Below, in pieces: positions 42,563-52,334 of a DNA stretch of 64,000 nucleotides (within the stretch, counting starts at the first letter, position 1; each line of letters starts with the position of its first letter). The stretch comes from Paenibacillus sp. SZ31 (lineage in GTDB: Bacteria; Bacillota; Bacilli; Paenibacillales; Paenibacillaceae): the NCBI RefSeq assembly GCF_012912005.1, contig NZ_JABBEA010000010.1, forward strand, positions 124,001 to 188,000, given 5' to 3'. A model generated the notes under the pieces. It did no database searches. It saw only the letters and a list, made by a program, of their open reading frames with translations, and had not been told where the DNA came from. Position numbers and translations under genes: made by a program.

Positions 42563-42702
42563 ATGAATAACCTCACTTTTCCAATTATACTTCTGTTTTA
42601 GCATATGTCTGTATTTATTAATATCGTCAATACAATCAAATAATGAAACGCGTTAGGATGAATTTTGTTGCGCTTGAAGCCACAAACTGCTCCAAAGCCG
42701 CA

Positions 42703-44655
42703 TTATTCATCCTTTGTGTGGTCATGCGCATCGTTCAGAACATCCCCCATGTAAATGCGGATGGTTGAACCCTGATCTACCCTTGCCCCAGGCTTAGGTG
42801 CCTGATTAATCACATATTTGCCACTGCCGGACTTTGCCAGCATAAAATTCATGTTCAGGTCTTCATACAGATCTTCGACTGTAGCTCCTGTCAGATCTGG
42901 AACCGTCACGATTTTGGTCTCACCATATTTGTATTCTTTGGCGACCTGATCCTTCCGAACAGGAACATTCATGTAATGCAGCGCATCCTCAAGGATGTTC
43001 TGTACAATCGGGGCGGCAACTACACCCCCGAACTGTATTCCTTTGGGATTATCCACTGCGGTATAGACTACAATCTGAGGGTCATCTGCCGGTGCAAATC
43101 CGATAAAGGATACGATATGCTCGGTTGAGGAATAACGTCCGTTGATGACCTTCTGGGCTGTACCTGTTTTGCCACCGACCCGGTATCCATCAATGAATGC
43201 CGGACGCCCAGTACCTTTCGCGACAACACTCTCGAGTGCTTCACGTACTTGCTTGGATGTATTCTCCGAGATCACCTGACGAACCAGCTCCGGCTTGGCT
43301 TCTTCCATCACTTCTCCCGTAACCGGATGGACCCACGCTTTCGTAACATATGGCTTGTAAAGTTTACCCCCATTGATGGCCGCTGACACAGCCGCTACTT
43401 GTTGAATAGGGGTAACGGATACACCTTGACCAAAAGCAGTTGTTGCAAGTTCGACAGGTCCTACTCTGGACAGTTTGAACAAAATCCCACTGGCTTCTCC
43501 ACTGAGGTCAATTCCCGTTTTGGTACCGAAGCCAAAGTCTTTAATATAGGAGAAGAGCGATTCTTTTCCCAGTCTCTGCCCCAGAGCTACAAATCCCGGG
43601 TTGCATGAGTTCTCTACAACTTGCAGGAAAGTCTGACTTCCGTGGCCGCCCTTTTTCCAGCAACGCAGACGCGCTCCACCCACCTCAACATATCCGGGAT
43701 CAAAAAATTGATCCTGTTGCAGATTGACCTTTTTCTCTTCAAGCGCTGCTGCCAAGGTAATGATCTTGAATGTGGAACCCGGTTCGTAGGTCATCCAGAT
43801 CGGTAAATTCCGATTGTATATCTCCGCGGGATATTGCTGATAATCGGCCGGTTCGTATCCCGGCCTGCTCGACATACCCAAAATTTCACCCGTTTTGGGA
43901 TTCATCGCTATAGCCAGTGCTGAGTTCGCTTGGAACTTCACCATGGCCTGGTCCAGTTCTCTCTCCATGATGGACTGAATGGATTTATCAATGGTCAGCT
44001 TGAGGTTAAGGCCGTCCTTCGGTTCCACATACTTCTCGGATGAGCCCGGCATTAGCCTTCCGGCCGCATCGGACAAGTAGGACACACTGCCATTCAAACC
44101 ATTCAGCTTATCATCATATTTCTTCTCAACACCCGTTAAGCCTTGATTATCAATCCCCGTAAATCCGAGAATATGGGCTGCCAGATCATCATAGGGATAA
44201 AAACGTTTATTGTCCTCAGCAACAACGATACCCGGAAGCTTCAAATCACGGATGCGCTGAGCTTTATCCATCGTAATTTTGCGGCCGCCGGGTTGTAATC
44301 GTACAATGAGTTCTCGTTTCTTGATGGTTGCCAGCACTTTCTCTTCCGTCATCCCCAGCAATGGAGCCAGCGCTCTGGCTGTTGTCTCAGCTTCCTTGAC
44401 TTGTGCCGGGATAGCCATAATGGTCGGTGTTGTCACATTATAGGCCAGAGAGGTCCCATTTCGATCGAGGATCTCTCCTCGCTTGGCAGAGTAAGGAATA
44501 TTACGACGCCAAGATTCTTCTGCTTTTGCTGACAATTCAGGGCCTTGCCCGAGCTGTACATAAGCAAGCCTGATCACCAAGGCCGAAAATAACAAAACTA
44601 AAAATACTAAACTCCATAGCAACCTGCGACGCAGATTTACGCTTGATCCCTTCAC
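42703..44655 (-). CDS. spoVD: Class B penicillin-binding protein SpoVD (spore cortex transpeptidase)
   Basis: SpoVD cross-links spore-cortex peptidoglycan with SpoVE. The 650-residue protein has one N-terminal membrane anchor (about 10-32), a dimerisation domain (about 53-205, RGEILDRNGTSLAY), and the transpeptidase domain with SxxK at Ser294/Lys297 (EPGSTFKI), SCN at 350-352 and KTGTAQ. A single PASTA domain (about 585-643, VTVPDLTGATVEDLYEDL) ends the protein. In Bacillus SpoVD has one PASTA, PBP2B two, and this gene occupies the spoVD position. Confidence 0.93.
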   Translation of the reverse strand: MKGSSVNLRRRLLWSLVFLVLLFSALVIRLAYVQLGQGPELSAKAEESWRRNIPYSAKRGEILDRNGTSLAYNVTTPTIMAIPAQVKEAETTARALAPLLGMTEEKVLATIKKRELIVRLQPGGRKITMDKAQRIRDLKLPGIVVAEDNKRFYPYDDLAAHILGFTGIDNQGLTGVEKKYDDKLNGLNGSVSYLSDAAGRLMPGSSEKYVEPKDGLNLKLTIDKSIQSIMERELDQAMVKFQANSALAIAMNPKTGEILGMSSRPGYEPADYQQYPAEIYNRNLPIWMTYEPGSTFKIITLAAALEEKKVNLQQDQFFDPGYVEVGGARLRCWKKGGHGSQTFLQVVENSCNPGFVALGQRLGKESLFSYIKDFGFGTKTGIDLSGEASGILFKLSRVGPVELATTAFGQGVSVTPIQQVAAVSAAINGGKLYKPYVTKAWVHPVTGEVMEEAKPELVRQVISENTSKQVREALESVVAKGTGRPAFIDGYRVGGKTGTAQKVINGRYSSTEHIVSFIGFAPADDPQIVVYTAVDNPKGIQFGGVVAAPIVQNILEDALHYMNVPVRKDQVAKEYKYGETKIVTVPDLTGATVEDLYEDLNMNFMLAKSGSGKYVINQAPKPGARVDQGSTIRIYMGDVLNDAHDHTKDE

Positions 44656-44748
44656 GAAAAGATCCCCCCACTCGTCCCAAAATCATGATCTCGTTCCATT
44701 CATGAATATTCAGGACAACCGGGGGTTAGAACAAGCTGTCAGAGCTCC

Positions 44749-47082
44749 CTATGGTAGTGAAGCCCCATTTGTTGCTGGTTCATCAGAGGATTCGGATTCA
44801 CTGGCAGGAGCCTTATTGTTATCTGTTTCGTCTTTTCCGTCGGTTTTACCTTCTGCTCCCGAAGCGTCTTGTTCCTTCTCTTCGGTTTCTGAGGACGGAT
44901 CAGAAGAGACTGGAGCCTCATCTGCTATGCCGGTAACTGCGGCTTTGGCAGTCTGCAAATTCAACTGTACGGTTCTCTGCTCGCCTGCTACTTGCTCAGT
45001 TTGCTTCACGACATACCCTTCACCCTTGACCGTTACTCCCACTTTCATGAGAGAAAGCACTTCAAGAGCATCCCGGAGAGATTCACCTGTTAGATCAGGA
45101 ACCTTCATCTTGCTGCTTTCTTCCGTAAGCAGATAGATTCGTTGACCTGGATTCATGGATGCTCCGGCAACAGGGTACTGCCTAATCACATTATCACCTT
45201 GACCAAGAGTTACATAAGCAATACCTGCGCTTAGAAGTTGGCTTCTGGCCTGTTTGGCTGTCTTGCCACTCAGGTCAGGTGCCTTGGCTTGCACGACAGG
45301 CACTTCTTTTGACTTTTTGTCAGCGGTTTTAGCTGTATCCTTGGGAACTCCCATATATTGAAGAGTTTGGCTCACGATTTTTTTGAATACCGGGGCAGCC
45401 GCAGTTCCTCCCCCAATGTTGGTTCCGTCCGGTTGGTCAATGACAACAAGTATAGCAATCTTCGGATTATTCACGGGTGCAAATCCAATAAACGATACAA
45501 CGTCTTTCGACTTACTGTACTGCCCGTTAACGACCTTCCTTGCTGTACCCGTCTTACCAGCTACACGGTAACCTTCAATATAGGCGTTACGACCCGTACC
45601 AATCGTTTGGTCTGCAACCACTTGTTCCAGATAACCACTCACCAGTTTGGAAGATTCTTTGGAGATCACCTGACGAACAACTTTGGGTTTGATCACTTCC
45701 GCGGTCCCATCATTCGGATTCTTGATCTCCTTCACCAGGTGCGGCTCAAGTAACTTACCACCGTTAGCAATCGCAGAGATTGCTGCGACCTGTTGAATTG
45801 GTGTTACCTGTACAAGACCGTGACCGTAAGCTGCGGTAGCAATCTCGGATTTGTAGACCAGTGGCTTGATCGGTGAAGCAGCTTCACTCGGCAGATCAAT
45901 ACCTGTCTTTTTGCCAAAACCGAATTCGTCTATGTAATGACGCAGACGTTCACCACCAAGCATGTTGTAACCCAAGTTAACAAAGGCAATGTTACTTGAC
46001 CGTTTGACACCTTCGAGATAAGAGATCCAACCATAGGAATGACCATTATCACTAATCGGGAAACCGCCAATATACATGCGCTTGGACTCAAAACTTGCAT
46101 TGGGATCGAAGAGTTTTTCTTCCACAGCCCCTGCCAGTGTAACGATTTTGAATGTAGAACCCGGCTCATAGATGGATTGCGTCGCATGATTAATAAAGTT
46201 CTTTTGATCAGGTGTGCTCCCATACGTATTAGGGTTAAAGGTCGGCCAGTTCGCCATCCCCAGAATCTCCATCGTGTTCGGGTCCGCAGCAATAACCGTC
46301 ATGCTCAGTGGGTTATACTTGGCGACCGCTTCTTTCATAGCATCCTCAATGTAGAACTGGATCGTATCATCGATGGTCAGTGTGAGGTTTTTCCCGTTCT
46401 GAGGTGGCAGATAGTTATCCTGTGAATCCGGAAGTTTAATGCCTTTGGCATCCTTCTGATAATTCAGATACCCGTCTGTACCTGTCAGTGCTTCATCATA
46501 TGAGACTTCGAGTCCATTGACAGCTTTCCCGTCACGGCTCATATATCCCAAGAGATGAGAAGCAAGTGTTTCTTCAGGGTAAAAACGCTTCGACTCTTGA
46601 GCCATTACGATTGCATTACGCGCCTTATATTCATCTTGCAGTTCTTCACGCAGCTCATTGACTTTTGCAGCAAGCTCAGGACTGATTTTATATCCTTCAC
46701 TGCGCACTTCACGTTGCTGATAGAAAATTCCATCTTTATTTTTGGCTGTGACCAGAGCACGCATCTCACTCTCATTTTTCCCTAGAAGGGTAGAGAGTTT
46801 CTCCGTGACGACATCCTGTATGCCGAGTTCATCGATCAAGAGGGGATTGACCGAAACCGTGTATGCAGGCGCATCGGTAGCCAACACGTTACCATTGCGA
46901 TCCGTAATCGTACCACGCGCAGCCTTAATCGTCTGTTCCCGCTCTACCAGACCAGCCGCCCGTTCCTGCCATACACCGCCATTCACAACTTGAATGAAAA
47001 AGATTCGGGTTACGAGTACAAGAAAAAAGAGGGTAATACATCCCCCTATTAGCAACGTGCGCATCTTTATTCTTTTTATCAT
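44749..47082 (-). CDS. pbpB: Class B penicillin-binding protein PBP2B (divisome transpeptidase)
   Basis: PBP2B cross-links septal peptidoglycan and is essential for division in Bacillus. The 777-residue protein has an N-terminal membrane helix (about 10-30), the dimerisation domain (RGTITDRNGNVLATD), and the transpeptidase domain with Ser309/Lys312 (STFK), KRSSNIAF and KTGTARK. Two PASTA repeats follow (APDLSGKTAKQARSQLLSAG and KVPDLTGESLRDALEVLS), then an acidic Ser/Glu-rich tail of about 60 residues (DEAPVSSDPSSETEEKEQ onward), longer than in Bacillus PBP2B. Confidence 0.93.
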   Translation of the reverse strand: MIKRIKMRTLLIGGCITLFFLVLVTRIFFIQVVNGGVWQERAAGLVEREQTIKAARGTITDRNGNVLATDAPAYTVSVNPLLIDELGIQDVVTEKLSTLLGKNESEMRALVTAKNKDGIFYQQREVRSEGYKISPELAAKVNELREELQDEYKARNAIVMAQESKRFYPEETLASHLLGYMSRDGKAVNGLEVSYDEALTGTDGYLNYQKDAKGIKLPDSQDNYLPPQNGKNLTLTIDDTIQFYIEDAMKEAVAKYNPLSMTVIAADPNTMEILGMANWPTFNPNTYGSTPDQKNFINHATQSIYEPGSTFKIVTLAGAVEEKLFDPNASFESKRMYIGGFPISDNGHSYGWISYLEGVKRSSNIAFVNLGYNMLGGERLRHYIDEFGFGKKTGIDLPSEAASPIKPLVYKSEIATAAYGHGLVQVTPIQQVAAISAIANGGKLLEPHLVKEIKNPNDGTAEVIKPKVVRQVISKESSKLVSGYLEQVVADQTIGTGRNAYIEGYRVAGKTGTARKVVNGQYSKSKDVVSFIGFAPVNNPKIAILVVIDQPDGTNIGGGTAAAPVFKKIVSQTLQYMGVPKDTAKTADKKSKEVPVVQAKAPDLSGKTAKQARSQLLSAGIAYVTLGQGDNVIRQYPVAGASMNPGQRIYLLTEESSKMKVPDLTGESLRDALEVLSLMKVGVTVKGEGYVVKQTEQVAGEQRTVQLNLQTAKAAVTGIADEAPVSSDPSSETEEKEQDASGAEGKTDGKDETDNNKAPASESESSDEPATNGASLP

Positions 47083-47094
47083 CGGAACACCTCT

Positions 47095-47523
47095 TTACTT
47101 ACTGCTTGCTGTATTCGAGGACGATTCAGTACCTGTTGATTTCGTACTTGTTGAGCGAGGTACAAAAATGACATCCTTACCTGAAGCTTCAACGTACCCA
47201 AGTTGTTTTGCATTTTCGATGACCTGGTTGTTCAATGTTTCTTTTTCCACTTGCAGGTCTGCAATCGTCTTCTCATACCCCTTGATATCCGAAATAGTGG
47301 ACTGTGCCTGCTTGTTCAGATCATAGATATGAGCATAACGAGACATCAAGGCTCCTCCAACAAGGATCACTGCAACCAGGGTAATCAGATACAAAATTTT
47401 CTCGCGTGCCGGAAGACCCGTACGACGGGTCACCACTTTGGTGGTTTCTTTGTATCGTTGCTGGGTCACACGTTCCTGGGACGCTTTCTCTTTTACGGCG
47501 AGATTACCACGTGTATATGCCAT
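47095..47523 (-). CDS. ftsL: Cell-division protein FtsL
   Basis: A 142-residue bitopic protein with a basic cytoplasmic N-terminus, one membrane helix (about 44-64, ILYLITLVAVILVGGALM) and an extracytoplasmic coiled coil (about 68-110, INKQ-like DLNKQAQSTISDIKGYEKTIADL). It forms the FtsL-DivIC-DivIB complex. The Ser/Thr-rich tail is low complexity. Position between rsmH and pbpB identifies it; sequence similarity in this family is low. Confidence 0.9.
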   Translation of the reverse strand: MAYTRGNLAVKEKASQERVTQQRYKETTKVVTRRTGLPAREKILYLITLVAVILVGGALMSRYAHIYDLNKQAQSTISDIKGYEKTIADLQVEKETLNNQVIENAKQLGYVEASGKDVIFVPRSTSTKSTGTESSSNTASSK

Positions 47524-47550
47524 ACTCCGATTCTCTCCTCCACTCTTGAT

Positions 47551-48501
47551 CTACAATTTCTCGGCTACGCGCAGCTTGGCTGAACGAGCACGTGAATTTT
47601 CGGCCAATTCCGTTTCCGTTGGAATCAGCGGTTTTCTGTTAATTAAACGCAGGGACCCCTTGCCCCCACATACACACAATGGAAAATCGGGTGGACATGT
47701 ACATTTCTCCAGATAACTGCTTAAAATCTGTTTACATATCCGATCCTCAAGGGAGTGGAAGGTAATAACAGATACACGTCCTCCTGGTGCCAGACAACGA
47801 ACAGCCTGATGTAGGCCTTCTTCAAACGCCCCCAACTCATCGTTGACGGCAATCCGTAATGCCTGGAAGCTGCGTTTGGCAGGATGTCCACCGGTACGGC
47901 GAGCTGCGGCCGGTATGCCTTCCTTGATCAGTTCCACTAGTTCACCAGTCGTCTCAATGGTAGCCTGAGCTCGTTTTCCGACGATAACACGAGCAATTCT
48001 TCTCGAAAACTTCTCTTCGCCATAGCGATACAAAATTCGAGCAATCTCTTCTTCTGGCCATTCATTCACAATCTCTTTGGCCGTCAGCATTGCATCCTGG
48101 TCCATTCGCATATCGAGCGGAGCATCGTGATTGTAGCTGAATCCACGTTCTCCTTCATCAAATTGCGGAGATGACACACCCAAGTCGTACAAGATACCAT
48201 CGACCTGTGGTACGCCATCCTTCATCGGTACATCCAGATCCTTGAGTACCTGTTCCAGATCTCTAAAATTGGTTTTCACCAATGTTACACGTTCTCCATA
48301 GGCAGCGAGCTTCTCGCGAGCATTATCCAAAGCCCAATCATCCTGATCAAGTGCGATCAGACGTCCCCCTGGACCGAGCTTGGATGCAATCACGGAGCTA
48401 TGTCCGCCACCGCCTAAAGTGCAGTCCACGTATATACCGTCCTGCTTGATGTTTAATCCCTCTGTTGCCTCTTCTTTGAGTACGGTTATGTGGTGAAACA
48501 A
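47551..48501 (-). CDS. rsmH: 16S rRNA (cytosine1402-N4)-methyltransferase
   Basis: RsmH (MraW) methylates N4 of C1402 in the decoding centre. The 316-residue SAM-dependent enzyme has VDCTLGGGGHSSVIAS (SAM loop), LIALDQDDWALDNA, ILYDLGVSSPQFDEGERGFSY, RDAPLDMRMD-like DAPLDMRMDQ, and FHSLEDRICKQ near the C-terminus. It follows mraZ by 18 bp. Confidence 0.96.
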   Translation of the reverse strand: MFHHITVLKEEATEGLNIKQDGIYVDCTLGGGGHSSVIASKLGPGGRLIALDQDDWALDNAREKLAAYGERVTLVKTNFRDLEQVLKDLDVPMKDGVPQVDGILYDLGVSSPQFDEGERGFSYNHDAPLDMRMDQDAMLTAKEIVNEWPEEEIARILYRYGEEKFSRRIARVIVGKRAQATIETTGELVELIKEGIPAAARRTGGHPAKRSFQALRIAVNDELGAFEEGLHQAVRCLAPGGRVSVITFHSLEDRICKQILSSYLEKCTCPPDFPLCVCGGKGSLRLINRKPLIPTETELAENSRARSAKLRVAEKL

Positions 48502-48519
48502 CCTGCACCCCTCCTGACT

Positions 48520-48957
48520 TTATAAATCAAAATTAAAATCGACCAGCTTTTCGGCAATGTCGTTGAATGCTTCTTCGGATTGATTGAAATAACTCTCCCA
48601 TATGCCTTTGCTCCAAATCTCCACCCGGTTCGACACGCCAAGAACAACACAATCCTTGTCCAGCTTGGCATACTCTCTTAAATTGCCCGGCAGATTTACC
48701 CTGCCCTGTTTGTCCAGTTCACATTCGGTTGCACCCGAGAAAAAAAACCGGGTAAACGCACGTGCATCAGATTTCATCAATGGCAGTGCTTTGAGCTTCT
48801 GTTCCATGACCCCCCACTCCTCCATGGGGTACACGAAAAGACACTGGTCCAAACCCCGTGTGACAACGAAAGAAGGTCCCAGAGATTCGCGGAATTTAGC
48901 CGGAATGATAACCCGACCCTTATCATCAATGCTATGTTGGAACTCCCCCATAAACAT
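48520..48957 (-). CDS. mraZ: Transcriptional regulator MraZ
   Basis: MraZ is an AbrB-like DNA-binding protein that controls its own dcw operon. The 145-residue protein has the two swapped-hairpin repeats, MFMGEFQHSIDDKGRVIIPAK and the second ECELDKQGRVNLPGNLREYA. The start is ATG at 48957, as in Bacillus (MFMGEY); four codons upstream belong to the leader. It is the first gene of the dcw cluster and has MraZ-type repeats directly before it. Confidence 0.94.
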   Translation of the reverse strand: MFMGEFQHSIDDKGRVIIPAKFRESLGPSFVVTRGLDQCLFVYPMEEWGVMEQKLKALPLMKSDARAFTRFFFSGATECELDKQGRVNLPGNLREYAKLDKDCVVLGVSNRVEIWSKGIWESYFNQSEEAFNDIAEKLVDFNFDL

Positions 48958-48970
48958 TGGCCCACTCACT

Positions 48971-49010
48971 CCTCACCCGTTTCTCCCACTTTGCCCCACT
49001 TTCCACCACC
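48971..49010 (-). promoter_or_regulatory. MraZ operator repeats upstream of mraZ
   Basis: On the minus strand four units about ten bases apart read TGGTGGAAAG, TGGGGCAAAG, TGGGAGAAAC and GGGTGAGGAG. They match known MraZ boxes, which are TGGGN repeats spaced by five bases (AAAGTGG-type in mollicutes). The last unit overlaps the RBS of mraZ. A -10-like TATTAT near 49010-49015 lies just upstream, with a poor -35. Confidence 0.75.
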
Positions 49011-49085
49011 TAAGCATAATAGATTCGCACAAAAAAATCAAAACCCTTCTTGCATTCTTTGATTTTTTAATTTTTCAGCATAAAA

Positions 49086-49124
49086 AAACGTCTTTGATCC
49101 TGTCACTCAGGATCAAAGACGTTT
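49086..49124 (-). terminator. Intrinsic terminator after ahcY
   Basis: A perfect 17-bp stem (49086-49102 with 49108-49124) and a five-base loop are followed on the minus strand by a T-run. It isolates the ahcY unit from the mraZ promoter region. Confidence 0.88.
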
Positions 49125-49234
49125 CCCGTATACGGGCAATCGTATGTCTACCCGCACATGAGCCATATCAATCATCAATAAACCATTCTATACCCTTTGA
49201 ATCATTTCATCAGCTTGTAATTATTGGATAGTGC

Positions 49235-50500
49235 TTAAAATTTCCAGCTATCCAGGTATCTTTCCTGTTCTGCTGACAAGGAATCAATGCCAATATTCAG
49301 GCTCTCAAGTTTATAGCTGGCAACCTGTTGGTCGATATCATAAGGTACATTAACAACGTTTTTACCTAGTTCAGCATAATTTTCACTCACATAACGCAGA
49401 CCAAGCGCCTGTAGAGCAAACGTCGTATCCATGATTTCGGCAGGGTGACCATCTGCTGCACCCAGGTTCACCAGACGACCCTCTGCAAGAAGGTACATTT
49501 TACGACCATCTTTGAAACGATATTCCTCAATATTGCGGCGAACTGTGCGAATTGATTCCGAACGTTTAGCCAGTTCAGGTTTATTCACTTCAACATCAAA
49601 GTGACCTGCATTGCTCAGGATTGCTCCGTCCTTCATCACATCATAATGTTCACCCGTGATAACATCCTTATTACCTGTAACTGCGATAAAGAAATCGCCC
49701 AACTTGGCGGCTTCCACCATCGTCATGACCCGGAATCCGTCCATGTGTGCTTCTACCGCTTTGATTGGATCAATCTCGGTTACGATCACATTCGCTCCAA
49801 GACCTTTGGCGCGCATCGCTACCCCTTTACCACACCAACCATATCCGGCTACTACTACATTTTTCCCTGCTATAACCAGATTGGTTGTACGAATAATACC
49901 GTCAAATGCGGATTGACCTGTGCCATAACGATTATCAAACAGATATTTGCAGTATGCGTCATTAACTGCCACCATCGGGAATTTCAATTGGCCTTCTTTC
50001 GCCAATGCTTTCAAACGAATAATGCCCGTTGTCGTTTCTTCTGCTCCTCCGCGAATCGTCGCTGCGAGGTCAGGACGCTCGGATGCAATAATGGTTGCGA
50101 AGTCTCCGCCATCATCAATAATGAGATCAGGTTTCACCTCAAGTGCACGAAGCTGCAGTGATTTGAATTCCGCAGGTTCCGGGTTGTACTTCGCATATAC
50201 GGTAACGCCATCCTCTACCAATGCTGCGCATACATCATCTTGTGTAGACAATGGGTTACTGTGCGTAATCGTTACTTCTGCCCCGCCGGCTTGGATCACT
50301 TTTGCCAAGTAAGCTGTTTTTGCCTCCAGATGAAGACAAATAGCAACCTTCAAACCTTTAAAAGGAAGATCCTGTTCAAACTGGCGACGAATACGGTTCA
50401 ATACCGGCATGTGCGCCTCTACCCAATCAATTTTCAAATGCCCCTCTGAAGCGAGTCCCATATCTTTAACAATACTGTTTTGCAATGCAGGTGTAGTCAT
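49235..50500 (-). CDS. ahcY: Adenosylhomocysteinase (S-adenosylhomocysteine hydrolase)
   Basis: The enzyme splits S-adenosylhomocysteine reversibly to adenosine and homocysteine. The 421-residue protein shows the N-terminal substrate domain (HLEAKTAYL, DDGGDF), the FDNRYGTGQS motif and the NAD-binding loop VVAGYGWCGKGVAMRAKGLG, then AILSNAGHFDVEV. It ends in LDSWKF without the usual C-terminal K-P-x-x-Y-R-Y tail, so it belongs to the shorter Thermotoga/archaeal-type clade. Many Firmicutes use Pfs/LuxS instead. Some archaeal members prefer S-inosylhomocysteine, so the exact substrate is open. Confidence 0.93.
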   Translation of the reverse strand: MTTPALQNSIVKDMGLASEGHLKIDWVEAHMPVLNRIRRQFEQDLPFKGLKVAICLHLEAKTAYLAKVIQAGGAEVTITHSNPLSTQDDVCAALVEDGVTVYAKYNPEPAEFKSLQLRALEVKPDLIIDDGGDFATIIASERPDLAATIRGGAEETTTGIIRLKALAKEGQLKFPMVAVNDAYCKYLFDNRYGTGQSAFDGIIRTTNLVIAGKNVVVAGYGWCGKGVAMRAKGLGANVIVTEIDPIKAVEAHMDGFRVMTMVEAAKLGDFFIAVTGNKDVITGEHYDVMKDGAILSNAGHFDVEVNKPELAKRSESIRTVRRNIEEYRFKDGRKMYLLAEGRLVNLGAADGHPAEIMDTTFALQALGLRYVSENYAELGKNVVNVPYDIDQQVASYKLESLNIGIDSLSAEQERYLDSWKF

Positions 50501-50545
50501 TTCACGTCCTCCTCGTTTATGTGTTTCTTCTATTATAAAGGGTCT

Positions 50546-52177
50546 CTACAGTGCAATAACCTTGTGCTCTCCACGGAATTCGCTTGAAGCCTTAATCAGT
50601 TCATCGATCCACTCGGTGCCATAACGATTCAGGTAAAAGAGTGCATTATGTACTCGTTCCTGCGGTTTGCCCGTCGGGAATAGAGAGTTTTGAATGCCGT
50701 TCCAATGCCTTAGACTTACATTATGTTTATCCTCAATGGCTTTTTGAGTCTGCTGTTTGAGATACTGCATTTGCTCGTTGATTTTATTCAAGTTGGTATC
50801 TCCAATTCGTTCCAACCCCGGATGGATTTCCGTAATTTCATCTAACAATGGGCCATACAGATCCAGAAATGCTTCCTGAACCTTATCAAATTGTTCATCT
50901 ACTTGGAACGTCTCCTGTTGTGCGAGCCACTGTTCCTTCTTATCTTCCATATCATATTGAACATCCTGAAAAGAAAGTCCATATTGCTTCATATGTTTAT
51001 CATGAATATCTTCCATAACGGTGAAAGACAAGCGTGGCAACAAAATAGGCATTTGCAGTCCGAACTGACGGAACGCTTCGCGAGTCAAACCCCAATATGC
51101 AATTTCACCTTGACCCAAAATAACAGCGGCTACTGGTAGAACGGAATCCTGCATTAATGGCCGCGTCAATACGTTGTTACTGAAGCGCTCGGGATGCTCT
51201 TCCAGTTCCTGAAGCAGACGCTCCTCTGTGAAAGAAACCAGCCCTTTACGATCGCCATACAAGCCATCCTTAAGCAGCAAAAGCAAACGTGTGCCTTCAT
51301 GGATATAAAACAGATTGGCTCCATCCTCAGCCACTTCGGCAGGCATAGCATAACCAGCTTGTTGTACTAACGAAGATCCTTGTGTGTAAGCGTTACGTAA
51401 CACTTCATTTTGTCGGATGAGTCGTTCAAATATGGGCTGTTCCAGCCTGCGTAAGTCCGGATCTGATGCATCCATTAGTACAAGTCCACTGCTGGCAAAC
51501 AAAGCGGATATCATGCGGGCAAAGGCATCACTCAGATTCGAACTGGATTGATGGATCTCAGTAATGCATTTCATCAATCCTGGTTTATGTATCGTATCAG
51601 GCAACAGATGTTCAACCTGCTCGAGTACACTCATCCACTGCTGCGTATCCACATGAACATTACTCACAGAATCCCTTCCTGTGAATCGTCCTTGCAACTT
51701 GACTTTCTTCATGTCTCCCTGGTGATCAGGCAGATACGTATGGTTAACTTCATCCCAGTCATGGTCTTCACCCGCGATCCAGAATACGGGAACGACCGGG
51801 CGTTGAAGTCTTTCTTCAGCTTCACGCGCAGCTGCCACTACGCTGGCGGCTTTGTATATGACAAACAGTGGTCCGGTTAGCAAACCACTTTGCTGTCCTC
51901 CTGTAACCACCAATGCACCTTGTTCTGCAAGACGTGTGATGGACGCATGAACCTCTCCATGGTCGTTCACCCGTTTATTATATATACGTAAATACTCTGC
52001 CAGATCAAGACGATCAATACGTGTGTTTTCCGATTGGTCCAGCCACTCGGCACGTGCCTGAAGTCCTGATTCCCAGCGAATGTCATACTCGTAAAGGACA
52101 CGCGCAGCATCTCTTGAACAGATATAATCTTCTGCAAGTCTTGATCCGCTGCGGAGTGCCTCGGTAATACCGTTCAT
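50546..52177 (-). CDS. bshC: Bacillithiol cysteine-adding enzyme BshC
   Basis: BshC is the putative cysteine ligase for the last step of bacillithiol synthesis. The 543-residue protein has the YllA/BshC signatures VVTGGQQSGLLTGPLFVIYKA and PVFWIAGEDHDWDEVNHTYLP, and a C-terminal coiled coil (about 400-480) as in the Bacillus crystal structure. bshC lies upstream of mraZ as in Bacillus subtilis (yllA-mraZ); here ahcY sits between them. Confidence 0.94.
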   Translation of the reverse strand: MNGITEALRSGSRLAEDYICSRDAARVLYEYDIRWESGLQARAEWLDQSENTRIDRLDLAEYLRIYNKRVNDHGEVHASITRLAEQGALVVTGGQQSGLLTGPLFVIYKAASVVAAAREAEERLQRPVVPVFWIAGEDHDWDEVNHTYLPDHQGDMKKVKLQGRFTGRDSVSNVHVDTQQWMSVLEQVEHLLPDTIHKPGLMKCITEIHQSSSNLSDAFARMISALFASSGLVLMDASDPDLRRLEQPIFERLIRQNEVLRNAYTQGSSLVQQAGYAMPAEVAEDGANLFYIHEGTRLLLLLKDGLYGDRKGLVSFTEERLLQELEEHPERFSNNVLTRPLMQDSVLPVAAVILGQGEIAYWGLTREAFRQFGLQMPILLPRLSFTVMEDIHDKHMKQYGLSFQDVQYDMEDKKEQWLAQQETFQVDEQFDKVQEAFLDLYGPLLDEITEIHPGLERIGDTNLNKINEQMQYLKQQTQKAIEDKHNVSLRHWNGIQNSLFPTGKPQERVHNALFYLNRYGTEWIDELIKASSEFRGEHKVIAL

Positions 52178-52267
52178 GAGGTCTGCCTCCTATTCTGCTT
52201 CAAAGAGCCTTTCTTGATTGTACCGAATTCAGGGGCGCTTCGTCAAAAGAAAGTAATTAAAAAACGA

Positions 52268-52292
52268 AAAAAACCGCCGAACGAGTCGGCGG
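52268..52292 (-). terminator. Intrinsic terminator after the opp operon
   Basis: CCGCCGA (52280-52274 side) pairs with TCGGCGG (52286-52292) across a five-base loop, followed on the minus strand by seven T. It lies 42 bp after the OppD-OppF stop. Confidence 0.88.
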
Positions 52293-52334
52293 CACATAAT
52301 ACATCAATAATAGCATATCACTTTAATATTTCTA

